This document shows positions 1-11,335 of a DNA stretch of 64,000 nucleotides, piece by piece. Source of the DNA: Scortum barcoo (lineage: Eukaryota; Chordata; Actinopteri; Centrarchiformes; Terapontidae); contig CM041551.1 of the NCBI GenBank assembly GCA_023238725.1, forward strand, positions 2,604,759 through 2,668,758, read 5' to 3'. The first letter of the stretch is position 1. Every line of letters begins with the position of its first letter. A program made the translations under genes and the position numbers. Under the pieces are notes generated by a model, which did not search any database, was not told where the DNA came from, and saw only the letters and a list, made by a program, of their open reading frames with translations.

Positions 1-2356
1 CTGATGTCAGAAGACTTAATCACCAGGGAATCATTAATGTCTGTTCAAACCTTCATGTCAATTCATACCGTAGTTGCTGAGATATTTCAGTCTGCTTCCA
101 AGTGGTGGTTTCTTTTACTATGAGTGTAAGTCCAATTTTACTGCATCTAATTTGAATAGGGTACTTTGGAGCTCTTTCCAAACCCTGCATTAAAATGAAT
201 GATCTCTTCATATTCAGCATCTGTCCTTTTAAATGTCTACCTTTGTAGGTTGGCACATTGCAAAAGTGCAACCAATAATCCAAGGATGGAAACAGACAAG
301 CGTAGAAAAGGGCATGATGAACAAGCATGAAAATTAATCTGCACCTTTGAGGAGCCCTAATTGATTTGGCAGTTTAATTTTTTGTCCTGGCTGGCTTATC
401 CATTTGCTGGGAGACAAAAAGGTGAAATGGCATGGCTGGAAATGAAGGGACACGGGCAAAGGCAGTCTCCGAAGAATACTGAATAAAATGAGAGACACTG
501 AGTGAAATGTCAATTCAAGGCGACGGCTAGCGGAATGACAAAGTACTTACTACTCGCAACGGGAATGCCTAATGAGAGCTGAGAGGTGACATTTGAGGAG
601 AAAGCTGAATTGTGACAGCTATGCTTTAGTCCAGTTTTTAAAGCTCAACTAGACTATTTTGTACATTGGCAGCTCTGACTGACAACTGAAATGCCCGGAA
701 ATCCTCAAAGGTGACATCAGCCAGCGGTCTGTCCAGTCTTATCTGGACTGTGCATTGCTCACTGCTGTGTTGGAGCAACCTGAAATCTAGATATCTATCT
801 TCCTGTGGACGGACTTTTCCATTAGTGACAACACAGAAAACCATCCATCTGGACAAAAGGATGAAACATAAAGCAGCTTCATTAACAGGATGCCCCTTTT
901 CTCTTCCTGACCCACTCTGTGATTGTGTGAGCAGATCACTTTTAAATGAATGTTTTGCCTATCACAGATTTATGTCCAAATGAACTCTCTGCTCTTTCTC
1001 TGAGGAACCCAGCTCTGATCTTCTCTTCACTTTTGTTACACTGTAATATGTTAGCAATCTCAGCTCAACAAAAAAACGAATGATACCACTTTATGCCGCA
1101 GACCCACTTACTGATGCTCTTAGCACAATATGATCCAGACGCACTCAGGTGAACAGGACAGATTCTTAATGAGTTCACAAAAATGTAAAAAAAAAGATTT
1201 GAAACGTACCCCCGCAAGAGTTTGGGAGTAGAAGAGCCTCCGTTCAAAGCGCTACAGATGGCTCTAAGTGTGCGTACAGTAATGGTGTGAGACTGTTAGA
1301 AAAGAGCCACAGGGGTGGTACAATAATGGGAGCCGCACATGAAAAAGGTCTTTGAAATAACTAGATCACAATTACAAATGCAGCCACACAAGCAAGTTGT
1401 ATCAAGTTTAATGTCAATTAGCAGTATATGTGTCAGCGGAGAAGCGTAGAGGAGGTTTGGCAGTCACTGCTTTTGCATACATATATAGTGTACAGGATGT
1501 CTTTTTGCAGCCACATAAGGAAGGTTACTGTCACTTAGATGCCAAATTGTCCTGACAAGACGAATCCAGTCTTCTTTAAAGGCCTCCCAAACCACCACAT
1601 CATAAACGAGGAAGGCCCAAAGTCACCAAACAGCACAGCAGCAGAATATGAAGAGTAAAACAGCACAGGGTGAACCCAGACCTTCATTGTGTTTCAATCA
1701 ATGCTTATAACCTGATAGCGAAATTGGAGATGAGCTGAACCTTGGCTATCTTTGCTTTGTTTGCTACAGATAATACATTAGTTGACAACATTCATTTGTT
1801 AAGGTGTGTTCGTGCTTAATGTGAAGCTGATTTCAGAGGCTGTACGATTGCTAATAAGGCCAATGTAAAGACGTGAGTGGATGTAAATGGAAGCAAATTC
1901 ACCTGGGTGGTGCAAATCGAGGCAGTGACATTGAAGTTGAAAATGATTCAACTGCTATGAAAAATTCATGCGTATCCCGAGGCTTTGTGGCCCACATTTA
2001 TTAACTTACAAAAGACAAGAGGAAAAAAGGAGACAAACTGGTGGAAAACAACAAACAGAGGTGGGCTTCCTGGTGAGTTTTTAGATTAGTCAAAGTCTGA
2101 CATTACACATGAGCACACACACATTCAGACACTCCCCTATTCACGAGCTGGCTTTCTTGCAAGCTATGGGGTGCAACTGTGAATTATTTGAAAAAAATTA
2201 CCTCAGTGAATACACTGATACATACTTACTGTCACCTTTTTAGCATCTTTTTGTGGAGGTTAACATTATATCCAGCATTGTTTGGGTGCAGAACCTTTAG
2301 AGAGGTGTGCTAATCTGTGTGCTGCTGTAATTTCCAGACCTAGGGTATATAATGTT
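1..2356. other. No gene seen
   Basis: Single-copy-looking AT-rich DNA. Open frames up to 90 codons have no recognisable motif. If vstm2a extends past the window edge, this is vstm2a intron; otherwise it is intergenic. Confidence 0.5.
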
Positions 2357-2480
2357 CAGTGTTTCCCATACATTTATTTGTTTGGGCACAATATCAACAC
2401 CGCCACATATTGATTTTCTATTTTTTTTTCTGCTATTTAATATTGGTGGTCATATTTCATTGTAGAGCTGATTGATTCTT
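2357..2480 (+). repeat. hAT-like transposon terminus (single end)
   Basis: CAGTGTTTCCCATACATTTA at 2357 followed by a CACCGCCACAT-like stretch resembles the terminal inverted repeat (CAGTGTTTCCC) of hAT/Charlie-type elements in fish. The matching other end and an 8-bp duplication were not found, so this is tentative. Confidence 0.3.
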
Positions 2481-2499
2481 CAGCCCCTCCTTGCATCAC

Positions 2500-2508
<9 letters not shown>

Positions 2509-2537
<29 letters not shown>
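2509..2537. repeat. (TC)n microsatellite
   Basis: About 14 uninterrupted TC units. Confidence 0.95.
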
Positions 2538-2539
<2 letters not shown>

Positions 2540-2540
<1 letters not shown>

Positions 2541-5399
2541 AACAGACCTGTCTGTGAATAGCCCCTCCTCTCTCTGTGTTTAAAAACAAATTGCTTCAAA
2601 GTGCTCGTCGTGAGGAGGTGCATAGTCAGTCTGGACCAGAGGTCTTAGCAAAACAGAAACTTAAGAAAACACACGTGGAAAAGCCGAACAGTCCGACCAG
2701 TGTGCTTAGCTCTCCTTTAATTAGTTTAGAATATTTCCAGACTTCAAATAGTGCTGCTGTGGGAACTGAAGCGCTAAGAGGGGGTCAGGAAAGGATAGCT
2801 GTAGCTAATGAAGAGAGAGATGAGAGGAGGAACAGAACAGCGTCCAACATGCTGCTGTGGGAGAACCAGCTTGTGCTGAAGCAACAGGTGGGACTGACGG
2901 CAAAGAGAGAGAAAGTCACAAAGTGAGACCACAGAGCTGTGTGCTGTGTATTATTGTTATTGATTTGTCACAATGTACTTGGCATTTAAAATATTATATT
3001 ATGTATTATAAACATTTAAAATGCAGTGGAGCACCCTATATTTGGCATTATTGAATAATTAATTTAAGAAAGCATGGGTGTACCCTCCTCTGTGTGCACC
3101 TTAGCTAATGTAACACAATACAGCTCTGTAGAAAAGCACTGATGTTGTTACACTCATAGCATCACTCATCATCATGGCTATATAGAATCTGTGAGACTTC
3201 ATTGCTAATGTGTCCATTCAATTATCTTATGTAATGTGAAATTGTTAAATGCTAAATAAACATGCTGAATCACCTCAGTGAGAAAACAGTTTGAGTCTCA
3301 CTTAAAGGTCACGAAAGATGAAAAGATTAAATGACTAAAGATGGGTGATTCAGATTTTCAGTGTTGAGTGTGGTTAATTTTATAATCAATTGTAGATCAC
3401 AGCTGATTAACTTTAATATCTTAACTGACTGGCTTTTAACTTCAATAACAACTGCTTTGACACATCAATATAAAACCTTAATTTACAGTGTAATCGCTGT
3501 TGTCTTTACACAGAATACTTTTGTATATATTTAATTTATTTATGTTTGTATATATAATACTGTTGTGTTTCAGGAAACAAACCCACCAACAACCCTCAAA
3601 GACACTATTCATAAAGCCTCCAGTGTCAGGCAGCTCTACCTATAGCAACTCATACAATGTCTGCTGGAGAGAAGGGAGGATCGCCTGGTAAGTGTTTATC
3701 ATAATATTTCTCTCACTTTTGAAAAGCAAACTGAAAGAAGCTAATGGCACGAAGCTGCAAGATGCATTTTTTTACATCCAAATGGGGTGCAGCATATCGA
3801 AGAGAACGTGCTCATGTATACCAACCAGGCCGGTGTGTGATGCTTCATATCAAAAGGAAACCAAAGAGAAGAGAGAGGCAAATCATCTATCATTTCCCTC
3901 AAAAACTGAAAATATCTGCCTCTGAGGTAGCTTCATATGTCGTACTTTTTTCTGTTCTGCTCATAAAATGTCCTCTTTCAATATTTCCTGTTCTCTGAGG
4001 AGGTTTCCTGGCAGTTGTCATTTCCAACAACGTGAGTTTGTATGAACAAAACTAGGCCTTCCTCGTGTTTTATTGTGTCCCATTTCTCAGAAGTGGAGTG
4101 TCATGCATCACTGATGGTTGTTCAGTATTTACAGGATCTGTGGCTAGGACATGCTCAGCTATCTTAATCTTTTCTTACATGGGATTCAATAAAATAAGAG
4201 AGGATTGATGTTCTACCCACTGTAATGCAATTATATCACTCTCTGTTCTTCTGGTGGAAAAGATGCATTTAACTCCTAGACAGTTGTTTTTTTTTTTTTA
4301 ATCCTGCAGAGTTTTTAAGGGCGTCTCAACTATATTTGAAAATATCATTAACCATTGAACCAGGGGAAGGACTTTATGTTTCACGGACATCAGCCTCCCA
4401 AGTGAAGTGGACTGGGTGATGATGCCTCCTATTCATACTGGTGTTAGAGAACAGGCTGTGATGTTCTCTAACACCAAATGTCCCTAAATGTGGAGACTGC
4501 TAAGACTAATACCATAGTTAATATTATTATTACTCATTATATATTTTTATTCTTATTTTACACGTATGTTTTATTGCATAATTGGAATTGAATATACCTA
4601 TTATTTTTATATGACAAATTAAATTTGAGTGTGAGCTATTATACATAACAACTGTCCTTTCAAGATGGCTGCCGGTTCAGTCTGCTCTTTATGTGACAGC
4701 ATGTGAGCTGTGAATTTAATTGGTTTCATCTGTGTTTAAAACTGATAACCCCGCCGAGGAAAGTCACTTTTTATTTCCCCTCAAGAGGTGCACACCTGAC
4801 TCTCTTTTGGCTTCTTAAAACAATCCACAAATGAGTGGAAGTTACTGCTGCTGGGCTGTATAGGCTCTGTGTGAGATGGTTTGGTGCCTGATTCAATCAC
4901 TTAGCCTGCCTGTTAGATCACAGTTGGTTCAGTGCAGCTGAAGAGGCTCCTCCTCCTCCTGCATACTCTGCTGGGATGTGCCGCCTGGGTCTGTGCGGCT
5001 CGTACGGTGGACCCTGCTCTGTGTGCTTTACTTAAATATTTCTTGTTTCATGTTTTGTTGTATGAATATTCCATGGATTATTTACACACATGTAATGTAC
5101 TTCACACAATTTTATAAGTAACTTGAACATTGCCAAAACTTTTCCTATTGATATGTGGTGAAAAATACTTCTAGATGTTTCTCCTACTATTACCTAATGG
5201 CTGTACAGTATTATATAATAATTTTCTCAAGTTATAAACCATTCCTTTATCACTCACTGCCTCCATCAAGTTCTTATAAACAGAATCTTTTATCATGTAG
5301 GACAATGCCCTTAGTCATGTAAATCTTCTAGTATGATTACAGGCTATTGTGTATATTAAAAAAAAGTTTGATTTGTATTGCCCTTTCAGTTAATTGAAA
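2540..5399. other. No gene recognised; one exon-like stretch
   Basis: AT-rich DNA with a 116-codon open frame at 2576-2926 lacking any known motif, an exon-like interval at 3574-3687 (good AG and GTAAGT flanks) and the 15-bp hairpin at 4439. None is firm enough to call a gene. Confidence 0.4.
4439..4476. repeat. Perfect 15-bp inverted repeat, 8-nt spacer
   Basis: TGGTGTTAGAGAACA (4439-4453) and its exact reverse complement (4462-4476) flank the spacer GGCTGTGA. Confidence 0.9.
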
Positions 5400-6270
5400 C
5401 CTACAATAATTCCATCAATTATCACTTAACTCAGTGAGATGATATTTTCCTGCCATACGTTGTTGACTACAGGTTTCTCTCCAGCAGTGAATAAGGGGTT
5501 CATCTGAATTAGACATGTGGGGAGTGATAGGTGAAGTTCTTTAGCCAGCTCACATGAATGGAGGATCAATGTTATTTTGGGTAACAACAAAGGAAGGTTA
5601 AAAAAATATATGTAATATTTTCAGCTTCAAACTAGCTTCATCACGGCGTCTTGTATGCGCCCATGGTACGGTGTATCTGCCATTAATTATATTTAGAATA
5701 AAGCCACCCATATTTTGAGAGATGGTGAGATTTATTTCAGATGTATTCTAGGTTTCCAACATTTCCCAAAATGGAAATAATGTGTTAATTTCCTTAGACC
5801 ACTGTGGTGGAATTGCAGAGATGAAGAAGGGTGATCTTTGGAGTATGTTCATTTTAATTATTTTAGCTCTCCCACACAGTGATAATGGCATTGTAGTCTA
5901 TCGCCTCAGATCTTGCTTTATAGTTTTCAAGAGCTTAGGTCTATTCAGCTCATAGATCTTTTCATAGATCTAATCATGATACCCACATATTTCATCCCCT
6001 GTTTCTTGTAAGAAAGATACGGTCTGCAAAAAGATTAGCTTTAAACTCTTGTCCAAAAAGGCTGATGGTAGATTGATATAATGAAATCTCTTTAACAACT
6101 TTAGATCAGAAATGTAGTGATTCTGACTAAGCTTAGAGTTACTGGTCCAGCGGTTTCTGATAAAATATTGAACAGAATATTCTGAGAAATTTGAGAAAAA
6201 GGCACAGAGAAGAAGGTCAGTAGGGAAAAGCTGCAGATGCCCTGAGAGATTGACATAATCAAAGAATTTT
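5400..6270 (-). mobile_element. L1-like LINE ORF2 relic
   Basis: Read on the minus strand, about 5770-5930 encodes LLKTIKQDLRR-stop-TTMPLSLCGRAKIIKMNIL, the post-catalytic L1 block normally reading LRRW..LPLSLIGR...KMNILP; the Trp codon has become TAG. Further on, KEINTLF near 5790 and a KPRIHLK-like block near 5745 match the next L1 landmarks, and upstream KYVGI near 5975 matches KYLGI. The rest is strongly degraded and both ends are approximate. No target-site duplication was seen. The clade is L1 or a close relative; it is an old, dead copy. Confidence 0.65.
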
Positions 6271-7564
6271 GACTTTAAGTCTAGTAGTTTTCAAGATAAT
6301 TGCAAAAATGTAAATTTGATCATTACAGCACCACCTTGAGGTCAATGAGTGTCATTTTATGCCTGAGTAGTGGGTGGAATTTGCAACCCACTTGCCAATT
6401 TTTGTGTTCTTCTGTCTTGCAATTTATGCTGCACACTAACACTTTTAGCAGTCAGAAAAAGAACAAGAAGAATAAAAGAAGAATGAGAACAAAAACAATA
6501 AGGTTGCAGCTGAATTGTCCTGGTTGGTTTTCCATGAGTTTGTTTTCATTTAGGTCTAAAATTGAATTGAATGGACCTGAATTGTCCATACTTGCAAGAT
6601 CTGGACCCAAACACTGGTTTCAAGGACACTATATCCGTTGTATTTCAGCTGGTCTGTGTGTCAAAAGTGTTATGGTGCATATTGCTTAATGAACTTGAAC
6701 AAATTACCAAAAAACTGGGGGTCAATGTTTGCCCCAGGGCCCTGGTAGGTTAATCTGGTCATGGTTTTAGGGCTGGTATAAATGCATTTCCATTCATGCT
6801 TAAAATTAAATTTTCTTATGCATTGTAATGCATGCAGGACTGCTTGGAGTATCCTTATCTTAAAAGGGCTGACGTTCATTCCCCTTACTTTACAACTAAT
6901 TTAATTCAGGAGGCTACATTTTGTTTTAGTGTTTAAATGCACTTCCCAGGTATTTTCCTCAGAATGGCAGCACCTGGTTAAATCTCTATGTGCTCTCAGT
7001 GCTTCTGGATATCAAAATTGAGCATAATATTTGAATGCACATTTGAGTGTGTGAGTTTCAATCTTGCCAGCTCAGTTTTCACTGAGGTTTAATGATGGAA
7101 ACCATCCACTTGAGAACTGATTCAGCCCAGCCAGTTATGTGTTGGACCAATTCAGTGAACTGTGGGGATTTGTTGCTGATGCATCTCAAACCTCCTGAAC
7201 ATCATAAATAGCCCAATATAATGCACATAAAATCAGGAAAGATTCAAAAACTGTGATATATTTCTCATCATAAATGTATTTAGATTGATTCTGATAGCTA
7301 CTTTTGAAATATTTGAGAATTTGTGTGGCTGAGTTTAACTGTTCACTCTATATCGTACAGTCTAGAGTCATACGTCTGTTTCAAGCAAATTCTTTCATTG
7401 AGACTAAGACTTTCATTCAGACTAAGACTTGATGACATACAGATGAGGGACAAAAAAACTACAAAGGAAAAACCTGATAAAAAGAGTGGAGAAACATATG
7501 AAATGCAGATGCTTCCATATAGGTGAGAAGCATTTTCCTGGCTCCTGTCCCTTTAAGGGGAAAG
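6271..7564. other. No gene seen
   Basis: AT-rich DNA between an L1-like and a Tc1-like relic. A 129-codon frame at 6300-6689 resembles no protein I know and has AT-rich codon content. Confidence 0.5.
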
Positions 7565-7815
7565 GTCAATAGAAAAATCTATAGAAAGTATTTCAGTTGA
7601 ACGCCTATGGGAAATTTTGGAGCAAGGTATTAGACAGCACTCTCCACCACCATCATTAAACACCAAATGAGGGAATATCTTTAGAAGAATGGTGTTCATC
7701 CCTCCAGTAGAGTTGGAGAATCGCTAACAAGGAGCATTGAAGCTCTTCTGGCAGCAGGTGGTGAGCTAAGACACTTTAAGTTGGCTTTTGCTTTAATTTG
7801 TCACCCGTCTGTATA
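7565..7815 (+). mobile_element. Tc1/mariner-like transposon 3' relic (copy A)
   Basis: This encodes VERLWEILEQGIRQHSPP near 7595-7650 and, after shifts, LEEWCSSLQ-like codons near 7685-7710, resembling the C-terminal DDE region of Tc1-like transposases (...ENLW..L..., ...EEW..I...). It ends near TTTGTCACCCGTCTGTAT. Related sequence is found in inverse orientation at 22015-22400 and 58738-58935. The Tc1 assignment rests on weak motif likeness; repeated occurrence in the window is the firmer fact. Confidence 0.5.
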
Positions 7816-10800
7816 TTTTCTGGTGCAAAATCCACATTATACATTACAGATAAGCTCATGCTGCAGAGACCTCTGCAACAAACCATTTCTTTAAAGTCAC
7901 TGTTTGAATTTTGTATGCCCACTACTGTTGGTAGCTATATTTTCATAGTTTAGTTTTCAATACAGTACGGAAAATGAATATAAATGCAGAAAATGATGCC
8001 TTTGTAATTTATTTTGAAAGATGAAAACATTCAACAGTTTTCCCGCCCTAAGAGTTGAGGTATTCAAATACTAGCATGTCATCAGTAAGGAAATCATTCC
8101 TAAACAATCACTACTTGTGCTGCTTTTCATAGGGCGGCACAACAGACTGACTAACATGCGCATGTAAAGACACATTGTAGCGTCACTCAGGCATCCCATA
8201 CTTGCATTTGTTATTGCATATCCACGTCAATAAACACTCTGTAGCATCAATTATTATTTTAGTCTGAATTTGCAGAAAGAGGCAGCCTGAAGTCTGAGGA
8301 GAGAAGGATTTGCTTTCTGTCTGTCTGTTTTTGTCTTGTTCCATTAATTGACACTTGATGGCGTTAATTGTCACGTTTGAAGTCATTCCACAGACATACT
8401 TGACTTCATCCAGCAATGTCAGCCTGGCTACTATTAGTGTTACTGTGTGCTAAGTCCACTAGCATTCTACAGCTAATAGACAACAGCTTGTTCACTGACA
8501 AAACTTGGTAAAACTCCTTTCGAATTTCTGTTCAGTCAATTTTTTCTGTAACTGTTGGAGTCAGGGGGCATACCAAATTGAGAAAGTTGCAAACTGAATG
8601 TCCTACACCGAAATGTTATAACCCTAACAGACAGGCTTGGATCAAAAGTAACACCTCTGGGGGCCTTTTGAAGTCAGTGTGGGAACTAGTAGTTGGTGCC
8701 ATATACATTGTGTCAAGCAATGCCCAGCATTAAAAATGTACTGCTGACAAATGACAACACTGGTGCAAAATAACTACAGGCAGGTAACACTACTGCAGCA
8801 AAACAAATGCAGGATCAGATTTTCCTTTTGCACTAACTTTTGTTTTTAGAAAGTGGAGAATGCAAAGGTTCATGGTGCACATTAGTAAACTGCTGTTCCC
8901 TTTGCATTTCACATGCTACACCACGTCCATGCTGTCTTTTATTTCTTTCTCCAGAACAAGCTGGGTCAGTCTCTGCTGGTAGATTTCAGTGAGAGCCTTT
9001 TTCTCTCACCTGACTTTGTAATACTTATCATGTACTTTCCTTGCACAGCTATCAAAAATAAAAAAAGGTGCACTAGTGAAAAAAGTTTTGGCATCTGTCC
9101 TTACATGCATGTAAGGAAACAGCTTACAGGAACTGGTCTTGTGTCCTGCATTAAAAAAAATTGTTATTGTCAGAGCCCAAATCCACTAAACCTGGTAGAC
9201 TCACAGACGTGAAATAGATTAAGATGCAGTTCATATTTGACTGCACCACAATCTGGAATTGAATACAACAGCCTGGCTTCAAATCTGATAATTCATGAAA
9301 TCTTGTTTGATTATTTGTTTTCTTTTAGACTAGACAACACTAAAGTCACACCTGCGTGGGATTTCCAGGTCACTTGCTGGCACCTGGCTCTGTTTTTGGG
9401 TTGGTCATCAGGTGGCGGGCTGGTGAACTCCCTCTCAGAGTCAGACACTCACAGACATGATACACATATTTTTAGAGTTGGTGCGACTGACACCTTCTGA
9501 GGACTATATCTGATGTTCATCGTGAATAAACATCCATAAATGCACTTAGAAGTAATGGAAAAACATCTTCCTTATGAAAACAGAATACGGATGAGAATCA
9601 TCACAAAGTCAAGTTTGAGTGAGCTACAGGCAGTCTAAAACATTTCAAAGGAAAAAGCCCTTTGTTGTGATCTGTGTGAGCTCTGTAAAAATTCTCTGAA
9701 TATGTCATCATCAGTCACTTTGGCTTCTTTTCGCCATTTTTTTTTTTTTACATCTATGTTGAATAATTGCTCTAATTATGCGTAGCTATGAGTATGCAGA
9801 CTATAATAACAGTGTAAGATTTTATCTTATTTGATGGAAATTAACTGGCACATCTATCACAAATTCAGGAGCTCCCTTTTTGTCACTTAAATGTCAGCAG
9901 TATTAATGGATGCTATATTCAATCACAGTTTTAATTATTATCCAAACAGAGTGAATTTTAGCACAGGATTAACACAAGTTGACAGGCAGAGTCATATATT
10001 AATAACTTGACAAGCTTGGAGACAGAGATGTTGTGTCAGAGAGGAGGAAAAACAGCGTGTGTGTTAGTCGCAGTGGAATAAATGCAGCAATACCACCGCT
10101 TCAAATGAATGTTATTTAACAATTGGTCTGGGGTTTGGATTCTAACCTTTTCACTTTTCCTCTGCTGAACCATAGCCAGGGAAGGTGTGTGTGCTGCATT
10201 ATTGAGAGACTCTGCTCCAGCGGTGCTTTGATTCTATAAGCAATAGACCTCTTTAAGCAGATAAAAAGTTTGTGTGAGGCAGAGAGGGAGAGAGAGAGAG
10301 AGAGTCTCTTCAGAATACTTTTCCATGAATCCATATCAGCTTTGAAGTTCACATGCCTGACTTCAGAAGGTAATGAAATAGTTATCACAAAATTTCCCAA
10401 AGTTAAAAGGGAAAAATGAAAGCATGGAAGAGGAGAAATTGCATGTAGATGTCACATCCCTTTAAAAGGAAACTGATACAACCCGGTGTGATTTCTCATG
10501 CAAGAATTAATTCCCAGGCTTATTTTACATCATTAAAACATTATTTGTAAAACATTTTCATAATCAGAGCTAGCACACTTTTACCACCATTAAAGGCATT
10601 AAAGCTTTCATTCAGTTCAGCTCTGGCAGGGGATGAGCCCCTTGAGCTCGAACCAACAAATCCTGTGCTCATCAGCCTGACAGCCATCCATCTGCAAAGT
10701 TTAATTGCTGAGGAGCAACCTTGGACAACTTCTTTAACTCTCTCCCAGACAGGCATTAGTGTCTTAATCAATTTTATGAGGTAAACGATTATGGCAGTCA

Positions 10801-11255
10801 GCGGAGACGTTGGAGGTGTGGGCACCGGGGGGAGCAGACAGAGAGAAATAACTTGTGCAAAAATGAACTGTATTGCAGATGTTTGCAGTTATGACAGGAA
10901 AGGGTTGACTTCAGTGATGTGATGGTGAAAGTATTGATTAATTGAAGTGGCTTAGTGGAGCAGCCTGAGTGCTTTCCATTGAATTTGAAATAAAGACAAT
11001 TTTATATGACCGCTCCACCAGTCCGTCTGTTGGCTTGGCCAAAACTTTGGTCCAGAGTGAGATATCTGAATGAGTCGTGGCCAGATGGCGGATAATAATT
11101 TTGGTGATTCCTGTGACCTTTCACTGCAGCCACTCTTACACCAAATTGTTATTGTGACAGCGCAGGGCCATGACAAGGTAAGTACAGAAATATAATGGCT
11201 CATTTCCATAAAATATTCTATGGAAGTTCATGAGGCCGAAGAGATCAATCCTAAT
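7816..11255. other. No gene seen; possible conserved noncoding stretch at 10540-10830
   Basis: AT-rich single-copy-looking DNA. The 10540-10830 part is complex, non-repetitive and less AT-rich than its surroundings. Confidence 0.4.
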
Positions 11256-11335
11256 TTATTTAACCTTTATTTAATAGGTAAGTCCCCGGAGATTAAAATA
11301 TCTTTTTCGAGGGAGACCGGAAACCTTTGGTAACC
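11256..11335 (+). repeat. Dispersed vertebrate repeat fragment
   Basis: TTTATTTAATAGGTAAGTCC followed by a GAGATTAAAATATC and TTTTTCGAGGGAGACC block matches, from memory, a repeat common in fish and other vertebrates (TTTATTTAACCAGG-AAGTCCCATTGAGAT...TTTTTCAAGGGAGACC). The family name is not assigned. Confidence 0.45.

Noticed and set aside
3146..3178. Minus-strand codons reading D-D-E-stop-C-Y-E-C, like the DEG-YEC block expected in vstm2a exon 3
   Set aside because: In-frame stop, no matching residues on either side and no splice sites; chance similarity.
6300..6689. 129-codon plus-strand open frame
   Set aside because: No motif, and partly overlaps the decayed edge of a minus-strand L1-like relic.
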